A stretch of 64,000 bases of DNA, taken from NCBI RefSeq assembly GCF_036013745.1, contig NZ_CP107880.1:1116001-1180000 (forward strand). The letters run 5' to 3'. Shown piece after piece: positions 1 to 7,855 of the stretch (position 1 is its first letter; every line of letters starts with the position of its first letter). Origin of the DNA: Streptomyces sp. NBC_00483 (GTDB lineage: Bacteria > Actinomycetota > Actinomycetes > Streptomycetales > Streptomycetaceae). The notes under the pieces were generated by a model. That model did not search any database, was not told the origin of the DNA, and saw only the letters and a list, made by a program, of their open reading frames with translations. The position numbers were made by a program, and so were the translations under genes.

Positions 1-864
1 GCGGAGAAGCTGGGCTGCGCGGCCGCCGCTCTTGCCACGTCCCCGCTCCCGGTGAGTCCCACCGTGGGTACCGGTGCACGTCACCAGTGGCTGGCGGAGG
101 AGTTCGGCCTGACCACGCAGGAGCAGCTCACCTGCGGCTGCCACGTCCATGTGTCAGTCGACTCGGACGAAGAGGGCGTCGCCGTGCTGAACCGGATCCG
201 TCCCTGGCTGTCGGTGCTCGTCGCGCTGAGCGCCAACTCGCCGTTCTGGCAGGGCAAGGACTCCGGGTACAGCAGCTATCGCAGCCGGGTGTGGGGGCGT
301 TGGCCGTCCGCGGGGCCGGTGGAACTCTTCGACGACGCCGCCGCGTACCACCGCCAGGTCGAGTCCATGGTCGCCACCGGTGTCGTACGGGACGAGGGCA
401 TGGTCTACTTCGACGCCCGGCTGTCGGCCGCCCACCCGACCGTCGAGGTGCGCGTCGCCGATGTGTGTCTCGAACCGTCGACGACCGTTCTGCTCGCCAT
501 GTTGGTACGTGGTCTGGTCGAGACGGCGGCACGCGAGTGGCGCTCCGGCGAACCCGCTGCCGACCACCCCGTGGCGCTCCTGCGCCTCGCGGCCTGGCGC
601 GCAGGCCGCTCGGGCCTCGACGATCAGCTCGTGAGCCCCCTGCTGATGCAGCCCGTACCGGCCCGGACCGCCGTGGACTCGCTCCTGGAACACGTGCGGC
701 CCGCGCTGGAGGACGCCGGTGACTTCGAAGAGGCCCAGGCACTGGTGTCCCGGCTGCTGCGCGACGGCAACGGCACCCGCCTGCAACGCGAGGCCTTCCG
801 GCGTACGGGCAGCCTGCGGGAGGTGGTCGCGGAGTGTGTGCGCAGGACCCACAGTGGCGTGTGA
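1..864 (+). CDS. carboxylate-amine ligase, glutamate-cysteine ligase type 2 (YbdK-like), 5' end outside window
   Basis: The frame is open from base 1 and ends at TGA 862-864, giving 287 visible residues; the N-terminal part lies to the left of the window. The segment CGCHVHVSV followed by a long helical region and VEVRVADVC is typical of the GCS2/YbdK family, which join glutamate to cysteine or a similar amine using ATP. Family members are usually about 360-380 residues, so roughly a quarter is missing. In actinomycetes such genes can serve ergothioneine or gamma-glutamyl peptide synthesis, but many are uncharacterised paralogues, so the substrate is not assigned. No partner genes are visible. 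The family call is firm and the specific activity is inferred. Confidence 0.85.
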   Translation, partial: AEKLGCAAAALATSPLPVSPTVGTGARHQWLAEEFGLTTQEQLTCGCHVHVSVDSDEEGVAVLNRIRPWLSVLVALSANSPFWQGKDSGYSSYRSRVWGRWPSAGPVELFDDAAAYHRQVESMVATGVVRDEGMVYFDARLSAAHPTVEVRVADVCLEPSTTVLLAMLVRGLVETAAREWRSGEPAADHPVALLRLAAWRAGRSGLDDQLVSPLLMQPVPARTAVDSLLEHVRPALEDAGDFEEAQALVSRLLRDGNGTRLQREAFRRTGSLREVVAECVRRTHSGV

Positions 865-889
865 GGCACCCGCCTCCGCAAGGACAACA

Positions 890-1065
890 CCGAAGTCAGG
901 CCTGCCGCGAGTGCACCGGCCCACGCCGCCGATGAAGAGCACCGGCGCGGCCACCCAGGGCGCGATGTCCAGCGGGTGCCACCGCCACGATCGTCACGTC
1001 GACCAGGCTCATGAAGCCGGCCACCAAGGTGGTCGCCGGATTCGGCGTGCTCCGTGGATCGGCAT
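890..1065 (-). pseudogene. possible remnant of an MFS (DHA2) transporter
   Basis: The 309-base gap between the ligase and the FKBP gene holds no intact gene. On the minus strand the peptide TLVAGFMSLVDVTIVAV resembles the first membrane helix of DHA2-type drug exporters. A second frame nearby reads PWVAAPVLFIGG, which could be another helix of such a protein. The two pieces are in different frames and everything between them is missing, so if this is a transporter it is heavily deleted. The match is short and judged by eye. Confidence 0.3.
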
Positions 1066-1100
1066 CCTCGGTAGCGTGGCCATCTACTGCACGGGGTGTC

Positions 1101-1126
1101 CATGGGAGGCCATGGGAGGCCATGGG
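1101..1126. repeat. short tandem repeat CATGGGAGGC
   Basis: The decamer CATGGGAGGC occurs twice in a row and is followed by a partial third copy, so the hexamer CCATGG recurs every 10 bases just upstream of the FKBP gene. The spacing is one helical turn. No function is evident. Confidence 0.5.
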
Positions 1127-1173
1127 TCCGGCCGACCCCTGCAGGTCCCCCGACGGAGAGTGATGAGGCGGCA

Positions 1174-1578
1174 ATGAGTGAACTGACGAAACCCGAGGTC
1201 GACGTTCCCGAAGGCGAAGCTCCCACCGAGCTGACCATTCGGGACCTGGTCGTCGGGGACGGGGCCGAGGTGAAGCCGGGCATGGTGGTCAGGGTCCACT
1301 ATGTCGGGGTGACCTTCGCGTCCGGGAAGGAGTTCGACGCCTCCTGGGACCGGGGCGAGCCGTTCAAGTTCGCCGTGGGCGGTGGCAAGGCCATCAAGGG
1401 CTGGGACCGCGGGGTGAGGGGGATGAAGGTCGGCGGTCGGCGCGAGATCATCGTTCCCCCGCGTCTCGGCTACGGCAACCAGTCGCCCTCGCCGTTGATC
1501 CCGGCGGGCTCGACCCTGGTCTTCGTGGTGGACCTGCTCGACTCGTATTCCAGGACAACCGGGTGGAGCAACTCCTGA
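1174..1578 (+). CDS. FKBP-type peptidyl-prolyl cis-trans isomerase
   Basis: A single FKBP domain of 134 residues that catalyses proline cis-trans isomerisation during folding. After a short acidic N-terminus the domain starts at TELTIRDLVVGDG and shows the hallmarks VHYVGV, FDASWDRGEPFKF, VIKGWD-like AIKGWDRGVRGMKVGG and IPAGSTLVFVVDLL. There is no signal peptide, so it should act in the cytosol, like the short FKBPs common in Streptomyces. ATG 1174 was chosen because the domain starts soon after it and a GGAG-type site lies about 15 bases upstream; the frame stays open further upstream but that part lacks FKBP similarity. It stands alone, convergent with the next gene. Confidence 0.92.
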   Translation: MSELTKPEVDVPEGEAPTELTIRDLVVGDGAEVKPGMVVRVHYVGVTFASGKEFDASWDRGEPFKFAVGGGKAIKGWDRGVRGMKVGGRREIIVPPRLGYGNQSPSPLIPAGSTLVFVVDLLDSYSRTTGWSNS

Positions 1579-1639
1579 CGAGCTCGTGCATCCATCACTG
1601 CGATTCACCACGCCACAGCAGGCACTTTCGCAACCAGCC

Positions 1640-2356
1640 CTAGAGGCCCCACAGCCCCTTGCCCACGGCCAAGGCGCCGCCCGCCACGGCGAGGCCGAGC
1701 ACCATCACCCGGACAGCGCGCTCGGGGACCCGCCCGGCCAGGCCCCAGCCCACGAGGGCACCGGCGGTGAGGGCCGCGCCCGCCACCCACCAGGCCCGTC
1801 GGTCGAGCCCCGGCAGGCCTCCGGCGGCGACCGAGACGACGTTCACCACGACGCCGTAGAACTGGGCGTTCGGCACGAACTCGCGCATGGACCAGCCCGC
1901 GTTCACCCCGTACAGGGACATCGGGGGTCCGCCGACGCCGGCCGCCGCGTTCATGAATCCGCCCGCGCCGCCGGCGGCGAGCGCCCCGCCCGTGCCGCCG
2001 AGGGCGGGCAGCCGCAGTCCCCGCGCGACCAGGCCGACGGCGAGGCAGACCAGGGAACCGAGCACGACCATCAGGACGGGTTCCGGCAGCCGGGCCGCCG
2101 CCCAGGTGCACACCGGCACCGTGCACACGGACGCGGCGACGAACGGCGCCATCGCCCGCAGTCGCACCCGGCGCCAGCCGCCCGCCAGGCCCGCGCAACT
2201 GACCACTCCCGCGGCGCAGTTGGCGAGCAGTACCCCGTCATTCGGGCCGAGTAGAAGCACCAGGGCGGGCACGGCGACCAGTGCGAAGCCCATCCCGGTC
2301 AGCCACTGCACGCATCCGGCGACCGCGACTGCGCAGGCCAGCACCACATCACTCAC
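1640..2356 (-). CDS. sulfite exporter TauE/SafE family membrane protein
   Basis: About 238 residues, mostly membrane-spanning, in the TauE/SafE (DUF81) family of putative organic-anion or sulfite exporters. The duplicated family signature is visible as GMGFALVAVPALVLLLG near the N-terminus and GGAGGFMNAAAGVGGPP in the middle, with about seven or eight hydrophobic segments. GTG 2356 was picked because the first helix begins directly after it; the frame remains open further upstream but that stretch is proline- and glycine-rich and unlike the family. No Shine-Dalgarno sequence is obvious. The cargo is unknown. Its neighbours do not suggest a sulfur pathway here, although a sulfone operon lies 35 kb away. 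Confidence 0.85.
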   Translation of the reverse strand: MSDVVLACAVAVAGCVQWLTGMGFALVAVPALVLLLGPNDGVLLANCAAGVVSCAGLAGGWRRVRLRAMAPFVAASVCTVPVCTWAAARLPEPVLMVVLGSLVCLAVGLVARGLRLPALGGTGGALAAGGAGGFMNAAAGVGGPPMSLYGVNAGWSMREFVPNAQFYGVVVNVVSVAAGGLPGLDRRAWWVAGAALTAGALVGWGLAGRVPERAVRVMVLGLAVAGGALAVGKGLWGL

Positions 2357-2442
2357 CGCGCGAGCGTAAGAGCCCACGAGCCGGAGAAGAACCCCTGTGA
2401 CAGCGTAGCCGTGGCGTACCACGAGGAGCACGGCCCGTAATT

Positions 2443-2470
2443 GCCGACGGCGGTGTTCACCGCCGTCGGC
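2443..2470. repeat. 28-base near-perfect palindrome
   Basis: Arms GCCGACGGCGGTG and CACCGCCGTCGGC are exact reverse complements of 13 bases separated by TT. There is no T-run beside it, so a classic terminator is not indicated. It could be a regulator site or a transcript-end hairpin. Confidence 0.6.
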
Positions 2471-2596
2471 ACCTACTGCGGCCTGTCCATCGATGAGGCC
2501 GCGGTGAAGGCCGGCAGTCTTCCCGGCGTGCTCGTCCCCATGCCCTGACCACCACAGCCGACGACGTCGACCCCCACCATGGAACATCTGCCGTGG

Positions 2597-2617
2597 GGGG
2601 TAACGACAGGGTCCCCC
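2597..2617 (+). promoter_or_regulatory. candidate operator of the XRE/MmyB-like regulator, copy 1
   Basis: The 21-base element begins GGGGTAACGACAGGG and ends in CCCC. It recurs in reverse orientation at 3563-3583 upstream of the MFS gene with 18 of 21 bases the same. It sits about 30 bases ahead of the regulator's ATG, which fits autoregulation of the regulator and control of the pump by the same protein. The match is seen directly; binding is inferred. Confidence 0.6.
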
Positions 2618-2648
2618 ACCTTCGGCGGCGTCTCCTTACGCTGGCCGC

Positions 2649-3533
2649 ATGGACAACCGGCAAGAAGTCAGTGCATTCCTGAAATCGCGCCGCGCCAGGA
2701 TCACCCCGGAGCAGGCGGGTCTGCCCGTGTACGGGCAGCGGCGGGTGCCCGGGCTGCGCCGGGGAGAGGTCGCGATGCTCGCCGGGATGAGCGTCGAGTA
2801 CTACACGCGCATGGAGCGCGGCAATCTCGCGGGGGCCTCCGACAGCGTCCTGGACGCCCTCGCTCAGGCCTTGCGCCTGGACGACACCGAGCGGGACCAC
2901 CTGTACGCCCTGGCGCGGACGGCCGGCAGCAGCCCGGCGCGCGGCCGGCGCCGCTCGAAGAGGGCGACCGTTCGGCCCAGTGTGCTGCGCATCGTCGAGG
3001 GCCTGCACGACCAGCCCGCGTACGTACGCAACAACCGTATGGACATCCTGGCCGCCAATCCGCTTGCGCGGGCCCTGCACTGCGAGCTGTTCGCGACCGC
3101 GACCGAGCCGGTCAACACCTGCCGGTTCGTCTTCCTCGACCCGCGGGCCACCCGCCTCTACCCCGACTGGGAACGGGTGGCCCGCGAAGGCGTGGGGGTG
3201 CTGCGGGTCGAGGTCGCCAAGAACCCCTACGACCGTGAGCTGTCGAACCTGATCGGTGAGCTGTCGACCCGCAGTGACGCCTTCCGCACCATGTGGGGCG
3301 CGCAGGACGTGCACGTCTTCACCGAGGGCACGAAGCGGTTCCTGCATCCGGCGGTGGGCGAGATGGAGCTGGTCCACGAGACCTTGGACCTGCCCGGTGA
3401 CGACGGCCTGTCCATCACCGTCTACAGCGCCGATCCCGGGACACCCGCCGCCGACGCCCTGCGGCTCCTGGCCAGCTGGGCCGCCACCCAACGGCAGGAA
3501 ACGGCCGCGGAGCAGTCCGGCGCCGAGGGCTGA
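2649..3533 (+). CDS. XRE-family regulator with MmyB-like ligand-binding domain
   Basis: A 294-residue DNA-binding regulator. The first 80 residues form an XRE-type helix-turn-helix (GLRRGEVAMLAGMSVEYYTRMERG), and the rest matches the MmyB-like ligand-binding domain seen in many Streptomyces regulators, with MDILAANPLARAL and a VFLDPRATRLYPDWE segment. MmyB domains have been reported to bind fatty-acid-like ligands. The start has little or no Shine-Dalgarno, so the message may be leaderless or start close to the ATG. It is followed in the same direction by an MFS pump, and both genes carry the same upstream 21-base motif, so it most likely represses itself and the pump. Confidence 0.88.
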   Translation: MDNRQEVSAFLKSRRARITPEQAGLPVYGQRRVPGLRRGEVAMLAGMSVEYYTRMERGNLAGASDSVLDALAQALRLDDTERDHLYALARTAGSSPARGRRRSKRATVRPSVLRIVEGLHDQPAYVRNNRMDILAANPLARALHCELFATATEPVNTCRFVFLDPRATRLYPDWERVAREGVGVLRVEVAKNPYDRELSNLIGELSTRSDAFRTMWGAQDVHVFTEGTKRFLHPAVGEMELVHETLDLPGDDGLSITVYSADPGTPAADALRLLASWAATQRQETAAEQSGAEG

Positions 3534-3562
3534 CGCCGAACCCCGTCCCGCCTCGGCGCGGA

Positions 3563-3583
3563 GGGGTGCCCTGCCGTTACCCC
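3563..3583 (-). promoter_or_regulatory. candidate operator of the XRE/MmyB-like regulator, copy 2
   Basis: Read on the minus strand this begins GGGGTAACGGCAGGG and ends in CCCC, matching 18 of 21 bases of the element at 2597-2617. It lies about 150 bases upstream of the MFS start, between the regulator's stop codon and the pump gene. Confidence 0.58.
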
Positions 3584-3734
3584 TCACGAACGTGACTGTT
3601 TGCCGCCCGCCGCGACTGGTTCCGTAGATCTCGGCGGGGTGTTCACGCCCCCGCCGGTACGTCCCCACGGCACGTCCGCCCCCGGTCGCTCTCCAGCGCC
3701 CGCCGCGCGTGCCGTCCGATCGAAAGGACCCTCG

Positions 3735-5003
3735 GTGACTTCCGCCGCGTCCCCCTCCCCCACCACCGGGCAAGGCCCCACAGCCGGCACTTCGCCGGAG
3801 CACGACGGCAGCGCGCCCGTCCTCACAGAGAAGGTCAAACTGCCGCCGGTGGTATGGCTGTTGGGTGCCATCACCTTCATCATGGGCACCAGCGAGATGA
3901 TCGTCACCGGCCTGCTGCCGCAGCTCTCCGGCGCCCTCGGGGTGACCGTGTCCAGCGCCGGAATGCTGATCACCATCTTCGCCGTCGGCATGATGATCGG
4001 CGCCCCGGTGATGTCCCTGGCCACCCTGCGCCTGCCACGCCGCAACGCATTGATCGCCGCACTGCTCGTCTTCGCCGCCGGCCACGTCGTCGGCGCCCTG
4101 AGCTCCGGCCTGGGGCTCGCCATGGTGGGCCGGTTCGCCGCGGCGCTGGGCAACGGCACCTTCTGGGCCGTGGGCGCGGTGATCGCGACCGCCGCCGCGG
4201 GCCCGGCCGCCGGCACCCGCGCCATGGGCGTCATGGTCGGCGGCACCACCCTCGCCAACGTCGTCGGCGTGCCCCTGGGCACCGCCGCCGGCCAGCTGTC
4301 CGGCTGGCAGACCCCCTTCTGGGTGCTCGCCGCCCTCGCCGTGATCGCCGCCGCTGTGATCGTGCGCCGGCTGCCCGCCGACCGTGGTGGGGCCGACGGC
4401 ACGCTGCGCGCCGAGACGGCCTCGCTCAAGCACCCGCGCCTGTGGCTGGTCTACCTGGCCATCGCGCTCATCCAGGGCGGCGTCATGGCCGCCTACAGCT
4501 ACGTCGCCCCGCTGCTGACCGACCGCGCCGGCCTCGCCGAGGCGGCGGTACCACTGGCCATGCTCGGCTTCGGCGCCGGCGCGCTGGCCGGCACCACGCT
4601 CGGCGGCCGCCGCGGCGACAGCAAGCCCTACGGCACCCTCATCCCCGCCACCGCGGCTACAGCCGCGATCCTGGCCGCGATCACCCTGTGGGCGACCAGC
4701 AGCGTTCTCGCCGTGGTCCTGGTCGTGCTGCTCGGCGCCGCCGGCTTCGCGACCAATCCGGTCGTGGTCGGTGAGGTGGTCCGCGTCGCCGGAGCCGGCC
4801 GGGCCCTGCCCATGGCGCTGGCCACGTCCGCGTTCCAGGTCGGCATCGCCCTCGGCTCCTGGCTCGGGGGCGCCGCCCTCACCTCCGCCTTGTCCCTGCA
4901 GGGGCCGCCGCTGACCGGCATGATCCTCGCCCTTCTGGCGCTGGTGCCGCTGGGCCTGCTGGCCGCCTCGCGGCGCAAGGCGGGAACGGTGACGCAGAGC
5001 TGA
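3735..5003 (+). CDS. MFS transporter, DHA1 drug-efflux type (Cmx/YdhP-like)
   Basis: About 422 residues with 12 predicted membrane helices. The first helices (GAITFIMGTSEMIVTGLLPQ, then AGMLITIFAVGMMIGAPVM) and the motif-C-like GTTLANVVGVPLGTAAGQ are typical of the Cmx/CmrA and YdhP group of DHA1 proton-coupled efflux pumps, some of which export chloramphenicol. GTG 3735 is chosen because AAAGGA lies 7 bases upstream; the frame is open further upstream but without similarity. The first 35 residues are a disordered Ser/Pro/Thr tail. It follows the XRE regulator by 201 bases, with a shared operator motif between them, so drug-induced expression is plausible. Substrate unknown. Confidence 0.87.
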   Translation: MTSAASPSPTTGQGPTAGTSPEHDGSAPVLTEKVKLPPVVWLLGAITFIMGTSEMIVTGLLPQLSGALGVTVSSAGMLITIFAVGMMIGAPVMSLATLRLPRRNALIAALLVFAAGHVVGALSSGLGLAMVGRFAAALGNGTFWAVGAVIATAAAGPAAGTRAMGVMVGGTTLANVVGVPLGTAAGQLSGWQTPFWVLAALAVIAAAVIVRRLPADRGGADGTLRAETASLKHPRLWLVYLAIALIQGGVMAAYSYVAPLLTDRAGLAEAAVPLAMLGFGAGALAGTTLGGRRGDSKPYGTLIPATAATAAILAAITLWATSSVLAVVLVVLLGAAGFATNPVVVGEVVRVAGAGRALPMALATSAFQVGIALGSWLGGAALTSALSLQGPPLTGMILALLALVPLGLLAASRRKAGTVTQS

Positions 5004-5248
5004 CCGGGGCCGGGGTCGGGACCGGGAGCACGTTCACCTGCCCCCGCCCGGCAGCGGTGGCTCTGGATGCGCGAACACCCCCTCAACGACAGGGTGTTGC
5101 GGTGTCTCAGCGGCACGCGCAGATCGTCATCACCTCGTAACTGCGCTTCCCCCGAACACATCCGGTCAGGCAGGCTCAAGATCGAACAAGGGAACGGCCC
5201 GACCGGCCGACCGACCGCACATCCATACATCAACGGGGGAACCACATC

Positions 5249-6049
5249 ATGTTTCGCAACCACCGCCGCAAGGCCGTCCTCACCGCCGCCGCTCTGATGG
5301 CCACGACCACGTTGCTCACGGCCTGCCAGGGCGGCGCGGACGGGGGCGACGCGTCGAGCAGTTCCGGGTCGTCGACCGCGGCCTCGGATGCGAAGGACAA
5401 GTCCGGAGCCGACGACGCGGGTTCCGCGGGCGGCAGCACGGAGTCGCAGGCCGGCAGCGGTTCCGGTTCCGGGGGGACGTCGCAGGGCAAGGGCGTGAGC
5501 GGAACCTGGTTCGGCACCGTCTCCTACCTGGCGCCCGGCAAGTACACCGTCAGCGATCTGAAGGACACCGAGCAGGCGTTCTTCACCTCGACCGACACCA
5601 ACATCCAGGGTGCCGGCCGCATCTGCGGCGACGCCGAGGGCCAGGCCGCCACGCCGTGCACCGAGAAGGAACTCGAAGCCGCGGCAAGGAAGGGCGTACC
5701 CGCCACGGTGAAGGTCAAGAACGGCACGGCGGTCAGCATCGTCGAGGACCACTCCAGCAGCGGTGGCGACGACTCGGACACCGTCAAGCCGAGCGGCACG
5801 CGCTCCGGGGAACTCGGCTACCTGGCCCCGGGCAAGTACTCCCTGGTCGACAGCGACGGGAACACCAGCTCGTTCTTCAGCGCCACCGCCACGACCATCA
5901 ACGGCAACGGCTGGATCTGCGGCGAGAACGGCGACAACAAGCGCTGCACCGAGGGCGAGCTCGAGGCCGCGGCGAAGAAGGGCGGCGTGCGGGTCGTCGT
6001 CAAGCTGTACAACGGCGCCGCAGTCACCATCGACGAAGAGCACAACTGA
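5249..6049 (+). CDS. secreted lipoprotein with two repeated domains, unknown function
   Basis: A 266-residue exported lipoprotein. The N-terminus has a twin-basic start, a hydrophobic stretch and a lipobox LLTAC with Cys at about 26, followed by a Ser/Gly/Asp-rich linker of about 55 residues. Two homologous units follow, each opening with YLAPGKY and ending with an acidic tail: the first at about residues 90-170 and the second at about 190-266. Each has FF(T/S)-T, G-ICG, a second Cys in PCTE or RCTE, and ELEAAA(R/K)KG, so each unit probably has one disulfide. GGGGGAA lies 8 bases before ATG 5249. I do not recognise the domain. It stands alone on the plus strand. Confidence 0.8.
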   Translation: MFRNHRRKAVLTAAALMATTTLLTACQGGADGGDASSSSGSSTAASDAKDKSGADDAGSAGGSTESQAGSGSGSGGTSQGKGVSGTWFGTVSYLAPGKYTVSDLKDTEQAFFTSTDTNIQGAGRICGDAEGQAATPCTEKELEAAARKGVPATVKVKNGTAVSIVEDHSSSGGDDSDTVKPSGTRSGELGYLAPGKYSLVDSDGNTSSFFSATATTINGNGWICGENGDNKRCTEGELEAAAKKGGVRVVVKLYNGAAVTIDEEHN

Positions 6050-6217
6050 GCCACCTCCGGCCCGACTCTCTCGTAAGCCCCCGGCAAGTGGGTCCGACGT
6101 TCCGGACCTCTCGTCGGGGGCTCACGACGTAAGGAGTCGGCCGGACGGATCGACATCGAACTCCCGCGGAAAGCCTGGCGCCTTCGAGGTGCAGCTGTTA
6201 GCTTCCCCTCCCGTCAA

Positions 6218-6244
6218 TCATACATTCAGTCACAGCATGTATGA
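6218..6244. promoter_or_regulatory. inverted repeat upstream of FAD oxidoreductase, probable TetR operator
   Basis: TCATACAT and ATGTATGA are exact reverse complements of 8 bases with 11 bases between them. They end immediately before the ribosome-binding GGAGG of the operon's first gene. A TetR gene is the last gene of the same operon, so it is the natural binder. Confidence 0.65.
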
Positions 6245-6255
6245 ATGGAGGGGCC

Positions 6256-7782
6256 ATGCAGGGAAAGACCGCCGTGGTGCTCGGTGGCAGCGTCGCGGGA
6301 CTGTGCGCCGCGGGTGCGCTCGCGCGCCATTTCGACAAGGTGATCGTCCTGGAACGGGACCAACTCCCGCCGGACGCCGAGCATCGACGCGGTGTACCGC
6401 AGAGCAAGCACCCGCACTTCCTGCTCAACTCCGGGCGCCGCGCGATCGGTGAGATCTTCCCCGGCTTCGAGGACGCGCTGATCGCCGCCGGCGGCATGCT
6501 CCTGATGCCGTCGCTGGACGCGGCGTACTGCGAGAACGACGGCTGGGCCGCGCGCAAGTCCAGTTCGATGACGATGGTCTACAGCTCCCGCGTGCTCATC
6601 GAGCGGGTCCTGCGCGACAAGGTCCGTGAGCTCCCTGCCATCGAGATCCGCGAGGGCGTGGCCGTCACCGGACTGCGTACCAGCGTGGGCGACACAACAC
6701 CCGGGCGCGTAGCAGGAGTTGAGTTCCGTACGGAGGACGGCTCGGGTTCGCTGGACGCCGAGCTCGTCGTCGACGCGCTGGGGCGGGGCTCCTCCGTGGC
6801 GGACTGGCTGAGTGGGGCGGGGTGGCCGGCGGCCGAGGAGAGGACCCTCGACGCCAAGGTCACCTACACCTCACGGTGGTACGACCTGCCGCCCGCCGAC
6901 CGGCGTCCCGCGTCGTGGTGGTGGAAGCACCTGGTCGTCACCCCGACCCAGGACACCGGCGGCCACCCCGAGGAGCACGAGTTCCTCAGCAACTTCTTCC
7001 CGATCGAGGGTGATCGGGCCATCGTGTGCATGGGGGCGTGGGGCCTGCGGATGCCGCGCGACGTGGACACGTTCGAGGCCGCGGCGGACCGTGTGCGGGC
7101 GGCGGCCTTCGGGCGGGCGATGCACGACAGCACGCCCACGTCCGAAGTGCACCTGACCCGCTCGACCGGAAACAAGTGGCGCCGCTTCGACCTGCTGGAC
7201 CGGCCGCCCCTCGGCCTGGTGAGTGTCGGTGACTCCATCTGCGCGTTCAATCCGTTCTACGCCCAGGGCATGAGCTCGGCGGCCCGTTCCGCGCTCATCC
7301 TCGCCGAGCTGCTGCGCGCCCGCGACACCCTCGACGGCACCTTCTTCCGCGAGTTCCTCGATCGGCAGAAGGAGTCGCTCGACGTGCCCTGGATGCTCGC
7401 GATGGCGCGCGACCAGGCCTACGACTTCGCGACCGGCACCGAAGTCGTCCCCGGCTGGCGCCGCAGGATCGCTGCACGCATGAGCTGGCCGGTCTTCAAC
7501 GCGACCACCGCCACGAGCCGCGAGGACGACTACGTGGACCGGACGTTCACCGCCGTCTTCAACCTCGACAAGTCGCTGCGGGAGATGGCCACCGACCCGC
7601 GCTTCTGGCTCCGTATCGCGCGCTACAAGGTGCGCGAGCTGCGCGGCCGCACGGTCGTTCCCCACGGCTTCGACGACCAACAGGACCCGCCCGGAACCGA
7701 CTTCACCGGCATCACGAAGGCCAACTCCCGGACCTACGAGAACCGTTCGCCCGCCACCGAGACCGACCTCGTCAACGACTGA
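6256..7782 (+). CDS. FAD-dependent monooxygenase/oxidoreductase
   Basis: About 508 residues of the flavoprotein hydroxylase fold. The N-terminal Rossmann motif is VVLGGSVAGLCAAGALARHF (residues about 6-25) followed by the FAD ribose-binding Glu in VIVLERD. A GRGSSVADWL segment near 180 and the FAD-binding GD motif GDSICAFNPFYAQGMSSAA near 325 complete the class A monooxygenase pattern. The C-terminal 120 residues are not typical of the hydroxylases and may bind the substrate. ATG 6256 is preferred over ATG 6241 because GGAGG lies 4 bases before it. It is the first gene of an operon with a membrane protein and a TetR regulator, behind an 8-base inverted repeat. Its substrate is unknown. Confidence 0.82.
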   Translation: MQGKTAVVLGGSVAGLCAAGALARHFDKVIVLERDQLPPDAEHRRGVPQSKHPHFLLNSGRRAIGEIFPGFEDALIAAGGMLLMPSLDAAYCENDGWAARKSSSMTMVYSSRVLIERVLRDKVRELPAIEIREGVAVTGLRTSVGDTTPGRVAGVEFRTEDGSGSLDAELVVDALGRGSSVADWLSGAGWPAAEERTLDAKVTYTSRWYDLPPADRRPASWWWKHLVVTPTQDTGGHPEEHEFLSNFFPIEGDRAIVCMGAWGLRMPRDVDTFEAAADRVRAAAFGRAMHDSTPTSEVHLTRSTGNKWRRFDLLDRPPLGLVSVGDSICAFNPFYAQGMSSAARSALILAELLRARDTLDGTFFREFLDRQKESLDVPWMLAMARDQAYDFATGTEVVPGWRRRIAARMSWPVFNATTATSREDDYVDRTFTAVFNLDKSLREMATDPRFWLRIARYKVRELRGRTVVPHGFDDQQDPPGTDFTGITKANSRTYENRSPATETDLVND

Positions 7783-7795
7783 GACACCACCGCCG

Positions 7796-7845
7796 ACCGA
7801 CTGGAATCGCCCCGAACCGACTGGAACCAACCGGAACCGACTGGA
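7796..7845 (+). repeat. three copies of ACCGACTGGA at exact 20-base spacing
   Basis: ACCGACTGGA occurs at 7796, 7816 and 7836, with partial similarity in the spacers, in the short gap between the monooxygenase and the membrane-protein gene. The third copy merges into the ribosome-binding site GGAGGAG of the next gene. The 20-base period is two helical turns, but replication slippage could also explain it. Confidence 0.6.
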
Positions 7846-7855
7846 GGAGTGACGA

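Larger units (their letters stand above)
2357..2648. other. intergenic region with long hairpin and a coding-like scrap
   Basis: This 292-base gap between two divergent genes holds a 13-base perfect inverted repeat (2443-2470) and an XRE operator candidate (2597-2617), listed separately. A plus-strand frame crossing the hairpin and ending at TGA 2548 reads TAVGTYCGLSIDEAAVKAG, which looks coding-like but has no start codon or recognisable family. It may be the tail of a lost gene. Confidence 0.35.

Noticed and set aside
2457..4433. 658-codon minus-strand frame across the XRE and MFS genes
   Set aside because: Antisense shadow; the opposite strand encodes recognisable XRE and MFS proteins.
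5080..5105. AACACCC/GGGTGTT inverted repeat after the first MFS gene as terminator
   Set aside because: Only seven bases with an 11-base loop and no U-run; too weak to call.
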